A stretch of DNA of 64,000 bases from Nemertoderma westbladi. Taxonomy: Eukaryota > Xenacoelomorpha > Nemertodermatida > Nemertodermatidae. A program made the translations under genes and the position numbers. The notes beneath the pieces were generated by a model, which saw only the letters and a program-made list of their open reading frames with translations, searched no databases and was not told where the DNA came from. The DNA lies in contig JAUCBJ010002949.1 in the NCBI GenBank assembly GCA_032718475.1, positions 62,001 through 126,000 of the forward strand, read 5' to 3'. Positions 8,949 through 18,291 of the stretch are shown here, piece by piece. How positions within the stretch are numbered: the stretch's first letter is position 1; every line of letters begins with the position of its first letter.

Positions 8949-11900
8949 CTATTTACTAACATTAGTTGGAGACTTGTAATCTCCAGACACGTTTCGAGTC
9001 TCTTCAAGAAGTACGAGACGTTGAGTCGGTCTGTCTACTGTACGACCATCAATTGTCCGTACCGTCACGGTTCTTGTCACTCCATCCATAGATGGATGTG
9101 TGGCTAAAATTACACCTGTTATCCAGAAGCGTCTTTTTAAATTCACTTCTGCTAACAGTACATGATCTCCCGCTCTTAAAGCGCGAGTATTGTTGTACCA
9201 AGTAGTTCTGGCAGAAATAGAGGGCAAATAATGATTTTGCCATATTTCCCAGAATTTGTTAGCCAGTAGTTGCGTGATTTTCCACGCTTTTCTACTGTAG
9301 CTATCGCCTTCTATTGGAATAGAAATAGGCATCAATGAAGTCGGTGCCTGCATTAGCAGGTGTGCAGGTGTTAAAGCAAACTGGGATTGTTTGTCATCGG
9401 GTACTAATACTATTGGTCTAGTATTTAGTATTGCCTCGATTTCAACAAACAATGTTGTCAGTTGGTCGTCTGTCAAGATGTGGTTTACTGGAATTACTTT
9501 TGCCATGGCTGTTTTTATAGATCTAATCAATCTCTCCCAGACTCCACCTCTCCATGGACTATCTGGAGGATTAAACTTCCAAACAATTTTGTAAGGACGT
9601 AGTTCGTTTGAGATTTGATAATGATCTAATTTCTTAAAGGCTCTAGCAATTTCATTTCGAGCACCAACAAAGTTTGTACCTTGGTCTGAGTAAAAGCATT
9701 TTACTAGTCCGCGTCTAGCGATAAATCGCCGCAATGTTAGTATAAAAGCGTTGGTGGAAAGATCCATCACACGTTCTATATGAACTGCCCTACTGGACAT
9801 GCATGTGAAAATCAGTCCCCAGCGTTTTACTAGTATACGTCCACGTTTCGTATGTATGGGACCAAAGCAGTCAATTCCAGTCTCTGTGAAAGGTGGTCTG
9901 AATGCCTGTAGTCGTGCTTGTGGAAGTTCACTCATTTCTTGGGTACTTATTCTAGAATGTACCTTTTTAAAAATAATACACATGCGCGTCACCGAACTTA
10001 GCGCTTTACTGGGTCTAATTAATACAAATCTTGTACGTAAGTATGAAAGGCAGTGGTGTCTTCCAGCGTGTTTCAGATGTAAATGTGCGTCCAGTATCAT
10101 TGCACGTTGTAATTCGTGATGTTGTGGTATTATTATTGGGTACCTAAAATCAGTATTAAAGTCGATGTTTTGAAGCCGAGATTTATGACAAATTAAGCCA
10201 TTATAAATTATCGGACTCCAACTCAATATTGGTGACGACTTGATTGGTTGACCTTGACTTATGGATGTGAATTCGCGTGCGAAATATCGCAATTGGTAAT
10301 GGTGAATTAATTTAATTTCACATCTGTCGATCTCAGTCAATGTAAGTCGACGTGTAAAGTCGCGTTTGCCTTTAACGTATTGTACAAAACGTACAATCCA
10401 CGCTAATTTTCGGCACGCATTTGTCCAAGAATCTGTCAGATTTACAATACGGTCGACGTAAGTATTTATGACGTCATCAGGTAAGTCAATGATGAATTTT
10501 GAAGGTTTTGTTTTACTAGATGGGCCCACGGGTCCGCCGGTAGGTATTCCCTTGTTGACTGTTGATCCGTCCGGGTCTACGAGTAATTTGTCCTTCTTTG
10601 TCTTCTTACCTTGATTGTCAGTATCTTGTGAGTCGATTCCTAATGGTGGTTTTAACTCTATGGGATCACTGGGTTTCGGTAAATTTATTTTTCTGCCGAT
10701 ATTAATCCCAGGTCTCACCGTAGGTTGTAAGTTTGGTATGTCTCTTGAGCGCAAAGTAACACCTGTATTTACATTTGCGTAGGTACTACCCACATCTGTA
10801 ATACATGAGGTTTCACTGTACTTATGGTTACTCAAGAGTGTCAAATTTGGTATTTTGTCAATAGAAGGCCGCTCCAATGGGGAAACTGCGGCTTTACTAT
10901 GTGTTAGTATGTTACTAGTGTCTGGTAGAACATCTTGTGAAATGTCTGGTAAAATGTTTCGCGGAACATCCGGCGAAACGTCTAGTGACATGTCTGGCAA
11001 AATGTCTGGTTGACTGTCTGGTAACATGTCTGGTTGACCGTCTGGCGATACGTCTGGTTGAGAAAGGCTCGCAAGTCTTCCGTTCTTAACTTTGTGAGTT
11101 ATATTTTTCCATTTTGCCTTTGGTTTCTTCTTAAGTTTCGCCGTTGTCTTTTTCTTTGCTTTACCTTTCTTTGGTTTTTTAATTTCGGCGTCCTTAGGGA
11201 TAGTGTTAGACTTGTTATCGTATAGTGGCGGCCAATGTTGTGTTGCTCTTTGTAAGAATTGTGGTCCGTGTTGCCAAAATTCCTTGTTTTCCGGTTTACA
11301 GAATTCCTCGGGCATCATTCCTCGTGACGCAATATCAGCTGGGTTTTGTGGTCCGGGACAATGTCGCCAATCTTCCTTTATTGAACGGTCTAGAATTTCT
11401 GCACGACGGTTAGCTGCAAATGTCTTAAATTCAAGTGTGTCGTTGTTTATATAAAATAAAACTAATGTCGCGTCAGTCCAATAAAATATCTGTAAACTTG
11501 ATTGTAATTCCGTCTGTATAAGGTTTGCAATGGTGGTTGACAAGGTTGCTGCTTGTAGTTCAGCGCGTGGTGTCGTCATATACTTAGTAGGCATGGTCTT
11601 AGCCTTAGAAGTAATGAGCGATACATCAAACTCGTCTGAATCTACTTGTCTACGCAAATACGCTGTCACTCCAAAGCCGTTGTCACTGGCGTCAGAAAAA
11701 CAATGTAATTCTAAGTCGTCAGGAAATGTTGTCTGTAATGGAAAGTACACCCGGGGTATGGAATAACAATTGCGCCTCCCAAGTTTTCCATAAGTGTATA
11801 TTATATGTATATATATTATGTGTATATATACATGTATATTCTTGCTTGCAGTATTATTGGGCTGATAAAACCTAATGGGTCGAACAATCGACTCAGCTTT

Positions 11901-11981
11901 GACAAGAGAATCTTTGTCAGAGAATCTCCTTGAGCGTCCAGTCTTACTTTCACTCGAAAGTTGTCTGTGTTCGGGTCCCAA
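8949..11981 (-). CDS. Element A RNase H and integrase (pol C-terminal part)
   Basis: The meaningful frame starts at about 11790, after an AT microsatellite; the first 65 or so codons are an out-of-frame read of RT. RNase H is recognised by CFSDASDNGFGV, the TPRAELQAA stretch and DWRHCPGPQNPADIASRG. A lysine-rich linker and a repetitive Pro-Asp stretch (about 10905-11055) follow. The integrase then has a zinc-binding H/C region (HLKHAGRHH ... CIIFKK, with one of the expected cysteines not evident), catalytic residues in GIDCFGPI, YSDQGTNFVGA and WERLIRSIKTA, then LTPAHLL and a C-terminal domain ending RLVLLEE. It processes and integrates the cDNA. The RT connection region upstream is missing, so the pol is broken here. 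Confidence 0.85.
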   Translation of the reverse strand: MGPEHRQLSSESKTGRSRRFSDKDSLVKAESIVRPIRFYQPNNTASKNIHVYIHIIYIHIIYTYGKLGRRNCYSIPRVYFPLQTTFPDDLELHCFSDASDNGFGVTAYLRRQVDSDEFDVSLITSKAKTMPTKYMTTPRAELQAATLSTTIANLIQTELQSSLQIFYWTDATLVLFYINNDTLEFKTFAANRRAEILDRSIKEDWRHCPGPQNPADIASRGMMPEEFCKPENKEFWQHGPQFLQRATQHWPPLYDNKSNTIPKDAEIKKPKKGKAKKKTTAKLKKKPKAKWKNITHKVKNGRLASLSQPDVSPDGQPDMLPDSQPDILPDMSLDVSPDVPRNILPDISQDVLPDTSNILTHSKAAVSPLERPSIDKIPNLTLLSNHKYSETSCITDVGSTYANVNTGVTLRSRDIPNLQPTVRPGINIGRKINLPKPSDPIELKPPLGIDSQDTDNQGKKTKKDKLLVDPDGSTVNKGIPTGGPVGPSSKTKPSKFIIDLPDDVINTYVDRIVNLTDSWTNACRKLAWIVRFVQYVKGKRDFTRRLTLTEIDRCEIKLIHHYQLRYFAREFTSISQGQPIKSSPILSWSPIIYNGLICHKSRLQNIDFNTDFRYPIIIPQHHELQRAMILDAHLHLKHAGRHHCLSYLRTRFVLIRPSKALSSVTRMCIIFKKVHSRISTQEMSELPQARLQAFRPPFTETGIDCFGPIHTKRGRILVKRWGLIFTCMSSRAVHIERVMDLSTNAFILTLRRFIARRGLVKCFYSDQGTNFVGARNEIARAFKKLDHYQISNELRPYKIVWKFNPPDSPWRGGVWERLIRSIKTAMAKVIPVNHILTDDQLTTLFVEIEAILNTRPIVLVPDDKQSQFALTPAHLLMQAPTSLMPISIPIEGDSYSRKAWKITQLLANKFWEIWQNHYLPSISARTTWYNNTRALRAGDHVLLAEVNLKRRFWITGVILATHPSMDGVTRTVTVRTIDGRTVDRPTQRLVLLEETRNVSGDYKSPTNVSK
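10905..11055 (-). repeat. Pro-Asp repeat coding segment between RNase H and integrase
   Basis: The sense protein reads a series of short units of the type PDxxPD (for example QPDMLPDSQPDILPD). The DNA shows matching TGTCTGG / TGTCTGGC repeats. It is a low-complexity expansion in a pol linker, absent from element B. Confidence 0.7.
11794..11840. repeat. TA/TG-rich microsatellite interrupting element A pol
   Basis: An AT-rich run of TATA/TGTATA units lies between the end of the RT thumb (FDPLGFISPIILQAR) and RNase H. The roughly 35-residue connection seen here in element B is absent. The microsatellite seems to replace it and shifts the reading frame. Confidence 0.75.
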
Positions 11982-12994
11982 AATAGTCCCAACACTTTGG
12001 TCGTTGGTAGTGGTTCGAATTCCAAGTCAATGTCACCACCCCCACGTTCAGTCGTTTCGAATGAATTTACTAATTCGGTACTGTTCGAAGCAAACTTGGT
12101 GAGGTTAAAACCTCCGCCTGCCAAACAGTCCCGTAATTGATGCGCTACTGTTATAGCACGTTCTACTGTGTCGCAACTTTGTAATCCATCGTCAACGTAA
12201 AAGTCTCGTTCTACTACTTGGATTACCTCTGGGTCATACTTATGTTTCTGATCCCTAGCGGTCTGCTTTAGGGCGTACATAGTGCAATTTGGGCTGTCTC
12301 TGGCACCGAATACGCGAACTTGCATTTGGTAAGTCGCCGGTGGTTGACTTAAGTCTCCATCCGGGTACCAGAGGAACCTCAAACTGTCTCTGTCTCGCTC
12401 TAACGCTCCCACCTGGTGAAACATGGCTTCGACGTCGCAAGTAAATGCTACTTGGCGTTGACGGAAGCGCATAATCACCCCCATGAGATAATTATTCATG
12501 TTTGGTCCATCCATCAACTCTGTATTGAGAGACATTCCCTCAAACAGAGCCGCGCAGTCATTTACTACACGTACCTTGTCTGGTTTGTCGGGGTGTCTCA
12601 CGTAGTGATGTGGCAAATAGTATGTCTGGTCTGTTACAATCTCTCTGGTTTGGTTTGTCATTCTGATAGCGTACCCTTTCATCAAATACGTCTCCATCTG
12701 TGTATTATACTGCAGATGGGCTTTCTCGTCCTTTAGTAAACGTTGTCTTATTGAGTTTAAACGTCTTAAGGCTAGTGGATAGTTATTTATAAGTTTAGGA
12801 CGTTGGTTACTCCATAACATCCCTACCTCATAATGTCCGTCTTTCGTCTGGCGGATAGTATCTTCCATGATCTTTAAGGATTGTTTTTCTTGTTCCGACA
12901 TACATGGTTCGTAACTACCAGGTTCGGCTGTATCTTGTTCCAACCATTTGATAGTTTTCTCTCTTAATTCTTTGTCCAATGCAGCTTGTTCCAC
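11816..12994 (-). CDS. Element A reverse transcriptase domain
   Basis: This is BEL/Pao-type RT. Visible blocks are the pre-RT region EPGSYEP, the fingers (TYYLPHHYVRHPDKPDKVRVV), motif A with AFTCDVEAMFHQV, the LRFLWYPDGD and QVRVFGARDSP blocks, the catalytic FYVDDG, and the thumb end LSRLFDPLGFISP. The first codon of the listed range is GTG. The frame actually continues upstream without other stops to an in-frame TGA at 13031-13033 that separates it from protease. The 3' end runs into the AT microsatellite and stops early. The catalytic aspartates are present, but the domain is separated from RNase H. Confidence 0.85.
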   Translation of the reverse strand: MEQAALDKELREKTIKWLEQDTAEPGSYEPCMSEQEKQSLKIMEDTIRQTKDGHYEVGMLWSNQRPKLINNYPLALRRLNSIRQRLLKDEKAHLQYNTQMETYLMKGYAIRMTNQTREIVTDQTYYLPHHYVRHPDKPDKVRVVNDCAALFEGMSLNTELMDGPNMNNYLMGVIMRFRQRQVAFTCDVEAMFHQVGALERDRDSLRFLWYPDGDLSQPPATYQMQVRVFGARDSPNCTMYALKQTARDQKHKYDPEVIQVVERDFYVDDGLQSCDTVERAITVAHQLRDCLAGGGFNLTKFASNSTELVNSFETTERGGGDIDLEFEPLPTTKVLGLFWDPNTDNFRVKVRLDAQGDSLTKILLSKLSRLFDPLGFISPIILQARIYMYIYT

Positions 12995-13030
12995 TTGACA
13001 ATTTCTTAATGTGTCGACATCGACAGGTGT

Positions 13031-15529
13031 TCATAAAGTTTTTGGTTGAGGTAGACTCGCAAGCCTTCCGGCGTTATCATCTATCGTTGATGGATCCTCT
13101 GCCTGATGCGTCTCCTTCCCAATCTCTAAACTTACCTCTTTGTAAAGTGGTTTCTGCTCCCTTTGACTTGTTGTACTTGCCACACACGTCGTACTTGTCA
13201 CTTTGTCGTGTTTTGTCGAATTTCGGCGTGTAGTATAGTCAATGTCGTTTGAAAAAGAATGAGTCAAAGTTGTAGTTAATAAACTACATGTACTTTGCAC
13301 ATCATCTTCCTCGTCACTTATATCTAGTGTGCGCACAGGCGCTCGAGTATACCACCCTATCGGCTTTCTGCAGGCGTATGCGTTTCCTGCTACGACTACC
13401 GATGGTCTGGTTTCCCACACTTGATGTAAGTTGAATTGGTCTGTCCCGATCAGCATTGCTACTGACCTATAATTAACAGGACATTCAGGTACACCAAGGT
13501 GTCTAAAATACTTACGGTCCTCTAAGGATTGTTCTGGCACTGGACCCAGTAGGTTACTAAAGTCCTTAGTGGCCGCAAAGGTTAAATCCTTAAAGGGTAA
13601 CAAAGACCTCTCCTTTTCGCTATGTTGCGATTTCGGAAGAAGAGTGTCTAAGTTCAACTTAACTCTTGTCACTGGTATTGCACGTTGTCCATGCATACTA
13701 CTTACGGTATATCTGACGTGCTTACCTTGTTGAAGATCCGTCACGACGTCAGCTACCTTCTCGTCCACATAGATGTGAGATGAGGCTGAATCTAAAATAG
13801 CGTAGATCCGCTTGCTCCCTTTTGTGCCCGTAATCTTAACAGGAATTACGCTAAATCCCTTCAGCTGATCAGGCGTCAGAAGCGCAATCGATGGTTGTTC
13901 GTCTCCATCTAAGTATGTGTCATCGTCTTCCGATTCTTCATCTGAAGACCCGGATTGTTCTGGGAAACAATCCCGAATATGCGTCACAAAAGTTGGTGTT
14001 GTTTTTGATTCTCGCGTCTTGTATGCAGTGTTGCACTTCGCTGCTGCTTCTGGGTGTTCCCTGGTGAAGTGTTTCGTCGGTGTATGACTATCTGTGTGGA
14101 GCAAACCGTCATGGTTGCGTCCACAGGAAGGACAGGTGTCCGTATTTGTGCAATCCTTACGGACATGTCCGTGTTGTGTACACCTCCAACAAGAATCCAA
14201 TGATCGTATCTGTAGTCGTCGTTCTTCTGAGTTTAACTCACGAAATAGTCGACATCCCCTTAACTTATGACTAGTGTGTCGCTTACCTATCCGCTCGCAG
14301 TATTGACAACCGCTGAAGTCGGCATTTAGTTGCTGCCTAGTCCGTTTGATTCCAATGGGTGCGGACACGTTATAACCGTCAGAAAATTGTCGGGTTTCCG
14401 TCGGTGTAGCGTAGGTGACCGTCCTTGTGGATGTCGTCTGTGGTTTTTGTCGGTTGGACGATGGCAAAGTTATTCCTTCGGCTATAATGTGTTGATCCGT
14501 GTAGTTCGAACGAGTCTCCACTACTGCCTCCCTAGATATTAATAGGTACACATCTTCCAATCTTAAAGATCCACCTGTTTCTTCTCGCTGATACTCGATC
14601 TTTCTCCACTCCCTACGAAGTCGATGGTGTTGTCTCCCTATTATTTTTAATAGGACTGTAGGAGTGTTTCCGTAATCAAGTTGTCCAATTGACCGTAATG
14701 TCTTAATAGCGTTCTTGATTTCGTCAGCTAATTTAAGTAAGTCCACGGGTTTCGTAATGGCCCCCCCTTTACAGAGTTCCTCTATTACTGACTTGGCCAT
14801 ACTTACTGTACCTCCATAAATGGAAGTTAAGCGATCGTATGCTAATTCGAAGGCGTCTGGTACACTGACAAAAGTCTCTGCTAGACGTTTCGGTTCTCCC
14901 GTCAGCGTTTGAAGCAGGTAGTTAAACTTTTCCCTCGATGTAAAAGCGCATGCCGCAATTTGAGATTCGATGTAATCCACGAAGGTATGCCAATGTTTTG
15001 AGTTTCCGGAGAACTTTGGTGGTTGCTGCGCCGGTAATCCTTGTCTGGCTGCGAATTTAGCTATCTCTTCTGCAACATTCAAAGTTTCGCGTCCCTGGGT
15101 AGCAATATAGTTCGTTTTTCCCTGTCCAGGATGTCTTTTCTTATACTCTACATTCCCTGAAAGTATATCCTTTTGCGGATGCATTGGGTGTCTAGTGTGT
15201 TCGAATTCCGTGTTTCTCGAACTATCAGTTTGAACTTCCTCTAAGCGTTCCTCGATCTGGGCCAACTTGTTAACAACTGGTCGCAGTATGTCGGCGAATT
15301 GTTGTGTACTGATCGCGTCCGTTGGTTGTAACGCTTTCTGTGTTGGTGTATTTTGTGGAGGATTATCTATAAAGGAATTAGTTGAACGCTCGCGTTTGCA
15401 TTCATCGGCCGCTCCTGTTCTAAACACCTCGCGTTCCGGGTAATCCGGTACTACTATCACCTGGATACGGTGGCCGACGTGCTCGCGTCCGTTGGATTGT
15501 CCGAATTCTAACATTCCGTTTAGAAACAT
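13031..15529 (-). CDS. Element A gag C-terminal part, zinc knuckles and protease
   Basis: Capsid-like Pao gag (DUF1759-type) is seen at PKFSGNSKHWHTFVDYIES and TSREKFNYLLQTLTGEPKR. A cysteine-rich nucleocapsid part follows, with CQYCERIG, CWRCTQHGHVRKDC (CX2CX4HX4C) and CPSCGRNHDGLLH. Next is a DUF1758-like aspartic protease with FRHLGVPECPVNY and IGTDQFN. Its active-site motif reads AILDSASS, with Ala in place of the usual Gly (element B has LLDSGST). The first residues are a wrong-frame read; the true frame joins the upstream ORF (15420-16007) but for a 1-bp loss near 15540. The ORF ends at an in-frame TGA before RT. Confidence 0.85.
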   Translation of the reverse strand: MFLNGMLEFGQSNGREHVGHRIQVIVVPDYPEREVFRTGAADECKRERSTNSFIDNPPQNTPTQKALQPTDAISTQQFADILRPVVNKLAQIEERLEEVQTDSSRNTEFEHTRHPMHPQKDILSGNVEYKKRHPGQGKTNYIATQGRETLNVAEEIAKFAARQGLPAQQPPKFSGNSKHWHTFVDYIESQIAACAFTSREKFNYLLQTLTGEPKRLAETFVSVPDAFELAYDRLTSIYGGTVSMAKSVIEELCKGGAITKPVDLLKLADEIKNAIKTLRSIGQLDYGNTPTVLLKIIGRQHHRLRREWRKIEYQREETGGSLRLEDVYLLISREAVVETRSNYTDQHIIAEGITLPSSNRQKPQTTSTRTVTYATPTETRQFSDGYNVSAPIGIKRTRQQLNADFSGCQYCERIGKRHTSHKLRGCRLFRELNSEERRLQIRSLDSCWRCTQHGHVRKDCTNTDTCPSCGRNHDGLLHTDSHTPTKHFTREHPEAAAKCNTAYKTRESKTTPTFVTHIRDCFPEQSGSSDEESEDDDTYLDGDEQPSIALLTPDQLKGFSVIPVKITGTKGSKRIYAILDSASSHIYVDEKVADVVTDLQQGKHVRYTVSSMHGQRAIPVTRVKLNLDTLLPKSQHSEKERSLLPFKDLTFAATKDFSNLLGPVPEQSLEDRKYFRHLGVPECPVNYRSVAMLIGTDQFNLHQVWETRPSVVVAGNAYACRKPIGWYTRAPVRTLDISDEEDDVQSTCSLLTTTLTHSFSNDIDYTTRRNSTKHDKVTSTTCVASTTSQREQKPLYKEVSLEIGKETHQAEDPSTIDDNAGRLASLPQPKTL

Positions 15530-16007
15530 CGTCTACTGGTTTCCGTTGTTCGGTAGGCTCACAAGTCTTCCTCGAAGTCATAGATTGCGATGTAAACTGA
15601 TTAAACGGTCGCGTGTCTACTGGTCTCCGTTGCTCGGTAGGCTCACAAGTCTTCCTCGAAGTCGTAGATTGCGATGTAAACTGAATTTGTGGTCGTGTGT
15701 TGGCGTTTGAGTCTAACGGCCTTGAAGGCCTGAATACGATTGGGTTTGCGTAGTGTGTCACAGGTTTAGGTGTCGAAGGTTGACTCACCTGTTTAGTCGT
15801 CATTAATGTAGGTCCGACTAATAAACTACTACGATCTGTAATCGGCGGGTTACTTACCTTGACTCTCGGAATAGGCGATGACGTTGCTCTTGGCGGTACA
15901 AACTTGTCCGGAATAACATACCTGTGTTCCGTCGCATCATAGATAGGAGAAATATTACTACTACCCGCAATCGAAACAGGTTCTTTTGTCGTAATTGGTG
16001 CAAACAT
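15420..16007 (-). pseudogene. Element A gag central fragment
   Basis: This Ser/Thr/Pro-rich gag segment carries two copies of a 28-residue repeat with the core RKTCEPTEQR. Upstream, in the same frame, the coding sequence continues through a TGA near 16027 to a charged helical region. Downstream, a 1-bp difference between the two DNA repeat units shifts the frame into 13031-15529. It is therefore one piece of a formerly continuous gag broken by a stop and frameshifts, not a separate gene. No enzymatic motif is seen. Confidence 0.65.
15532..15698. repeat. 84-bp tandem duplication in element A gag
   Basis: Two adjacent units of about 84 bp share the 17-bp motif (15555 and 15639) and the segment that follows it. 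They differ by a few substitutions and a 1-bp indel that causes the frameshift between the two gag pieces. Confidence 0.8.
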
Positions 16008-16201
16008 AGGAGTTACTTGAGGGAATCATTGACATAAGTCTTTAACCAATTCTCTTCCCCGCTCAGGTGCTCCTACACTTCCTTCCTTTATTCGTTCCTG
16101 AATTTGGCGGTGCCTTACCTCTATCCGGTCTAGATCGTGTCCGTCTCGAGATCTCATCGATCGATCGCGGGCTTTAAGATCCAGATCTTCTTTGGCGTTG
16201 G

Positions 16202-17479
16202 CTAATTCTCTCGCCTTCCTTTCGAGTTCGAAATGAAGTTTAACTTCTTTCTCGCGTTGTTCTGTTTGTTGTTGTTGCGCCTCGAACTCCGCTGTCGTAT
16301 AGCTGATTGAGCCTTTACTTGCCGTTTTTTCATTTCGGCTCTCGCTTCTGAAACTAACCTTTGTCGCTCTAACTCAACCGCTGCCGCTGCCGCCGCCGCT
16401 TGTCGCTCTAACTCAGCCGCTGCCGCTGCCGCCGTCGCTTGTTGCTCTAACTCAGCCGCTGCCGCTGCCGCCATTTGTTGTGCAATGTCCAACTCTAACC
16501 TTTCCATCTCGGCTGCTTCCAACTCGGCTTGTTCTTGCAGATGAGAGATTCTCGCAACATTCGCAACGCGTAGTTTCTCTTCCTCTACTGCTGCTTGTAC
16601 CATTAGCAGTTGAGTTTGTTCCTCCATCTCCTGTTGTTGTCTGTAGAGCTGCTGTTGTCGAGCAATTTCTGACGTTACCATACTCACCTCGCCAATTTCG
16701 CTGCGAATACTCACTAATGATTGATCCATTATTCCCGGTGCCAGTTCGATTTGTACGGGTGAAGTTTCCCTCGTATCTTCCGGCACGGTTTCCAAATCGC
16801 CGACGTCTTCGCCGCACATACGTAAGTGATCTGTCAGATGTTTCAATTGTCCATCCAGCCTGTACAGTTCCTGTTCTTCCTCGGGTTGCAATAATTCGTC
16901 GGAAACCGACTCACCTAACAACTGGTCCGCTTGTTCCTGCTGTATCAGTCTAACGGTCGTCTTAAACTGAATCAGTTTCTCCCTAGCGATCATTAATTTC
17001 TCGAGGATCTTAAATTGTGTGTCCATATCCTGTCTCTGTCTAGCTAGATCTTGTAGACTGATCAGGTTATCTACGGACTTATGTACTTTACTTTGTACTC
17101 TAACCTGTAAGGTGTAGAACTCGAACCGGGACATCGGAGCGGTCAACTCGTTTAATATGCGTTGGCCTTCTCCAATACTCCTGGTGATATGCGCCATGTA
17201 TCCTCCGACGCTTCTAACTACGCTCTCTTGGCTTCCTACTGAACTTACCATGTCCGTTTCCCTGTGTCTAGGTTGCGGGACCGTTAGAAAATCCTCAGTC
17301 CTGCCGTTGCCTCGTACTACGGCATCCGGTACTCCCGTTGGATGTACTGGTGACGCACACGGTGTAGGTTCGGTAGGCTCGCGAGTCTTCCCCTGTGGTT
17401 CTTCCACTACTGACTTATCCGCGTCACATGAGTCATAGTCGGTTTGTGTATTCTTCGTATAGTCCTGTTTGTCACTCAT
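16202..17479 (-). CDS. Element A gag N-terminal coiled-coil protein
   Basis: This is the first ORF after the leader, starting at a MSDKQDYTKN methionine. The first 120 residues are polar. Residues about 130-230 are helical and charged. From about residue 285 there is a strong coiled coil with Ala-rich stretches (AAAAAELERQ repeats). Position, length and the similar design in B and C (N-domain, then Ala/Glu/Arg coiled coil) support gag. After QVKAQS the frame becomes basic and out of register. In another frame an EQREKEVKLHFELERKAREL-type helix continues toward 16030, so a frameshift lies near 16290-16310. Splice-donor-like sites (GAG|GTGAGT near 16690, TAG|GTGAGT near 16905) lie inside it. 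Confidence 0.75.
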   Translation of the reverse strand: MSDKQDYTKNTQTDYDSCDADKSVVEEPQGKTREPTEPTPCASPVHPTGVPDAVVRGNGRTEDFLTVPQPRHRETDMVSSVGSQESVVRSVGGYMAHITRSIGEGQRILNELTAPMSRFEFYTLQVRVQSKVHKSVDNLISLQDLARQRQDMDTQFKILEKLMIAREKLIQFKTTVRLIQQEQADQLLGESVSDELLQPEEEQELYRLDGQLKHLTDHLRMCGEDVGDLETVPEDTRETSPVQIELAPGIMDQSLVSIRSEIGEVSMVTSEIARQQQLYRQQQEMEEQTQLLMVQAAVEEEKLRVANVARISHLQEQAELEAAEMERLELDIAQQMAAAAAAELEQQATAAAAAAELERQAAAAAAAVELERQRLVSEARAEMKKRQVKAQSAIRQRSSRRNNNKQNNARKKLNFISNSKGRREN

Positions 17480-18291
17480 TTCGGTAGTTGTAAGTCAAGT
17501 AAAGTGAGTGTCAAAGTATCAAACTTACCGTATTTATATCTAAACGGTATTAATTACAGTCATATAAAATTAGCCTACCGGCCGATTTTATAGCAAATGG
17601 ATAAAATTAGCCTAGCGGCCAATTTTACAACAAATAAATGTCACGGAGTAAGTATATAATAAAATTAGCCTACTGGCCAATTTTATAACAAATAAAATCG
17701 GATAACGATATACGTTATCAAAAGGTAGATTAAACACAAATAATTAACGGACTAGTTCAGCAATAAACAAAGAAATCATACGAAATGCATAAATACTTGA
17801 GACAGTGGAACCCACAATAATTTTAACTAATACGGTAATGCCTAACTGATTTATGCAACTTTTCGAACTCACCCCCTCCAATGATTCTCCAGAAAAACAG
17901 ATTCCCAGATACAAACCGGACGTGAACCTTTCCGTTTCCAGCGTTGCGGACAAAGTGCGATTTTCCCAACCAAAATTGTTGAGTTATCTATCTCCCAAAC
18001 TTGCGAAACACGGTCTTGCTCTCGTTACAGTCTAGAAATGAGCTCTGAATCCTGAAAAACAAAAGAGTTCGGTTTTACTTTTACGAAAATTTTGTGTACC
18101 GGTACAATATGGTATTTAAACCCTTTTTAAACACCGGTATTCAATTCCAAATATTTTACACGCGGTTCAAATCAAAATTTTATTTCAGAAATTAGCACTT
18201 AGCTAATCAAATACAAATTTTTACCTCAAAATACAAAATTTCAAATAATTTTAGTCCTACTGAACCGTAGTTCAGTAAAACATATTCCTAC
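17480..18291 (-). other. Element A 5' leader
   Basis: This is untranslated sequence between the 5' LTR and gag. Directly after the LTR, sense DNA reads GTAGGAATATG, with no TGG-type primer-binding site. It then has a short perfect hairpin (ACTGAAC / GTTCAGT, four-base loop) near 18256-18273. Three repeated hairpins lie at 17564-17696. No gene is seen. Confidence 0.6.
17564..17696. repeat. Three-copy hairpin repeat in the leader of A
   Basis: Three copies (17564-17600, 17601-17637, 17659-17696) of a 37-bp unit each contain AAAATTAGCC, a four-base loop, and GGCCAATTTT (GGCCGATTTT in copy 1). Each can form a stem of nine pairs with one mismatch. The units lie 85-220 nt upstream of the gag start, a typical place for packaging or dimerisation signals, but the function is not shown. 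Confidence 0.75.

Larger units (their letters stand above)
4128..17391. repeat. Dispersed 17-bp motif, nine copies across element A
   Basis: The + strand motif AGGCTCGCGAGTCTTCC (R/Y variants at a few sites) occurs at 4128, 4469, 7498, 8646, 11065, 13053, 15555, 15639 and 17375, always in the same orientation. Copies 15555 and 15639 belong to a local tandem duplication; the others have unrelated flanks. It is read as GRLASL in some coding copies and as KTREPTE or KTCEPTE in others, so the protein sequence is not what is conserved. Copies at 4128, 4469 and 8646 are noncoding. The core CTCGCGAG is palindromic. No such array was found in B or C. Confidence 0.75.
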
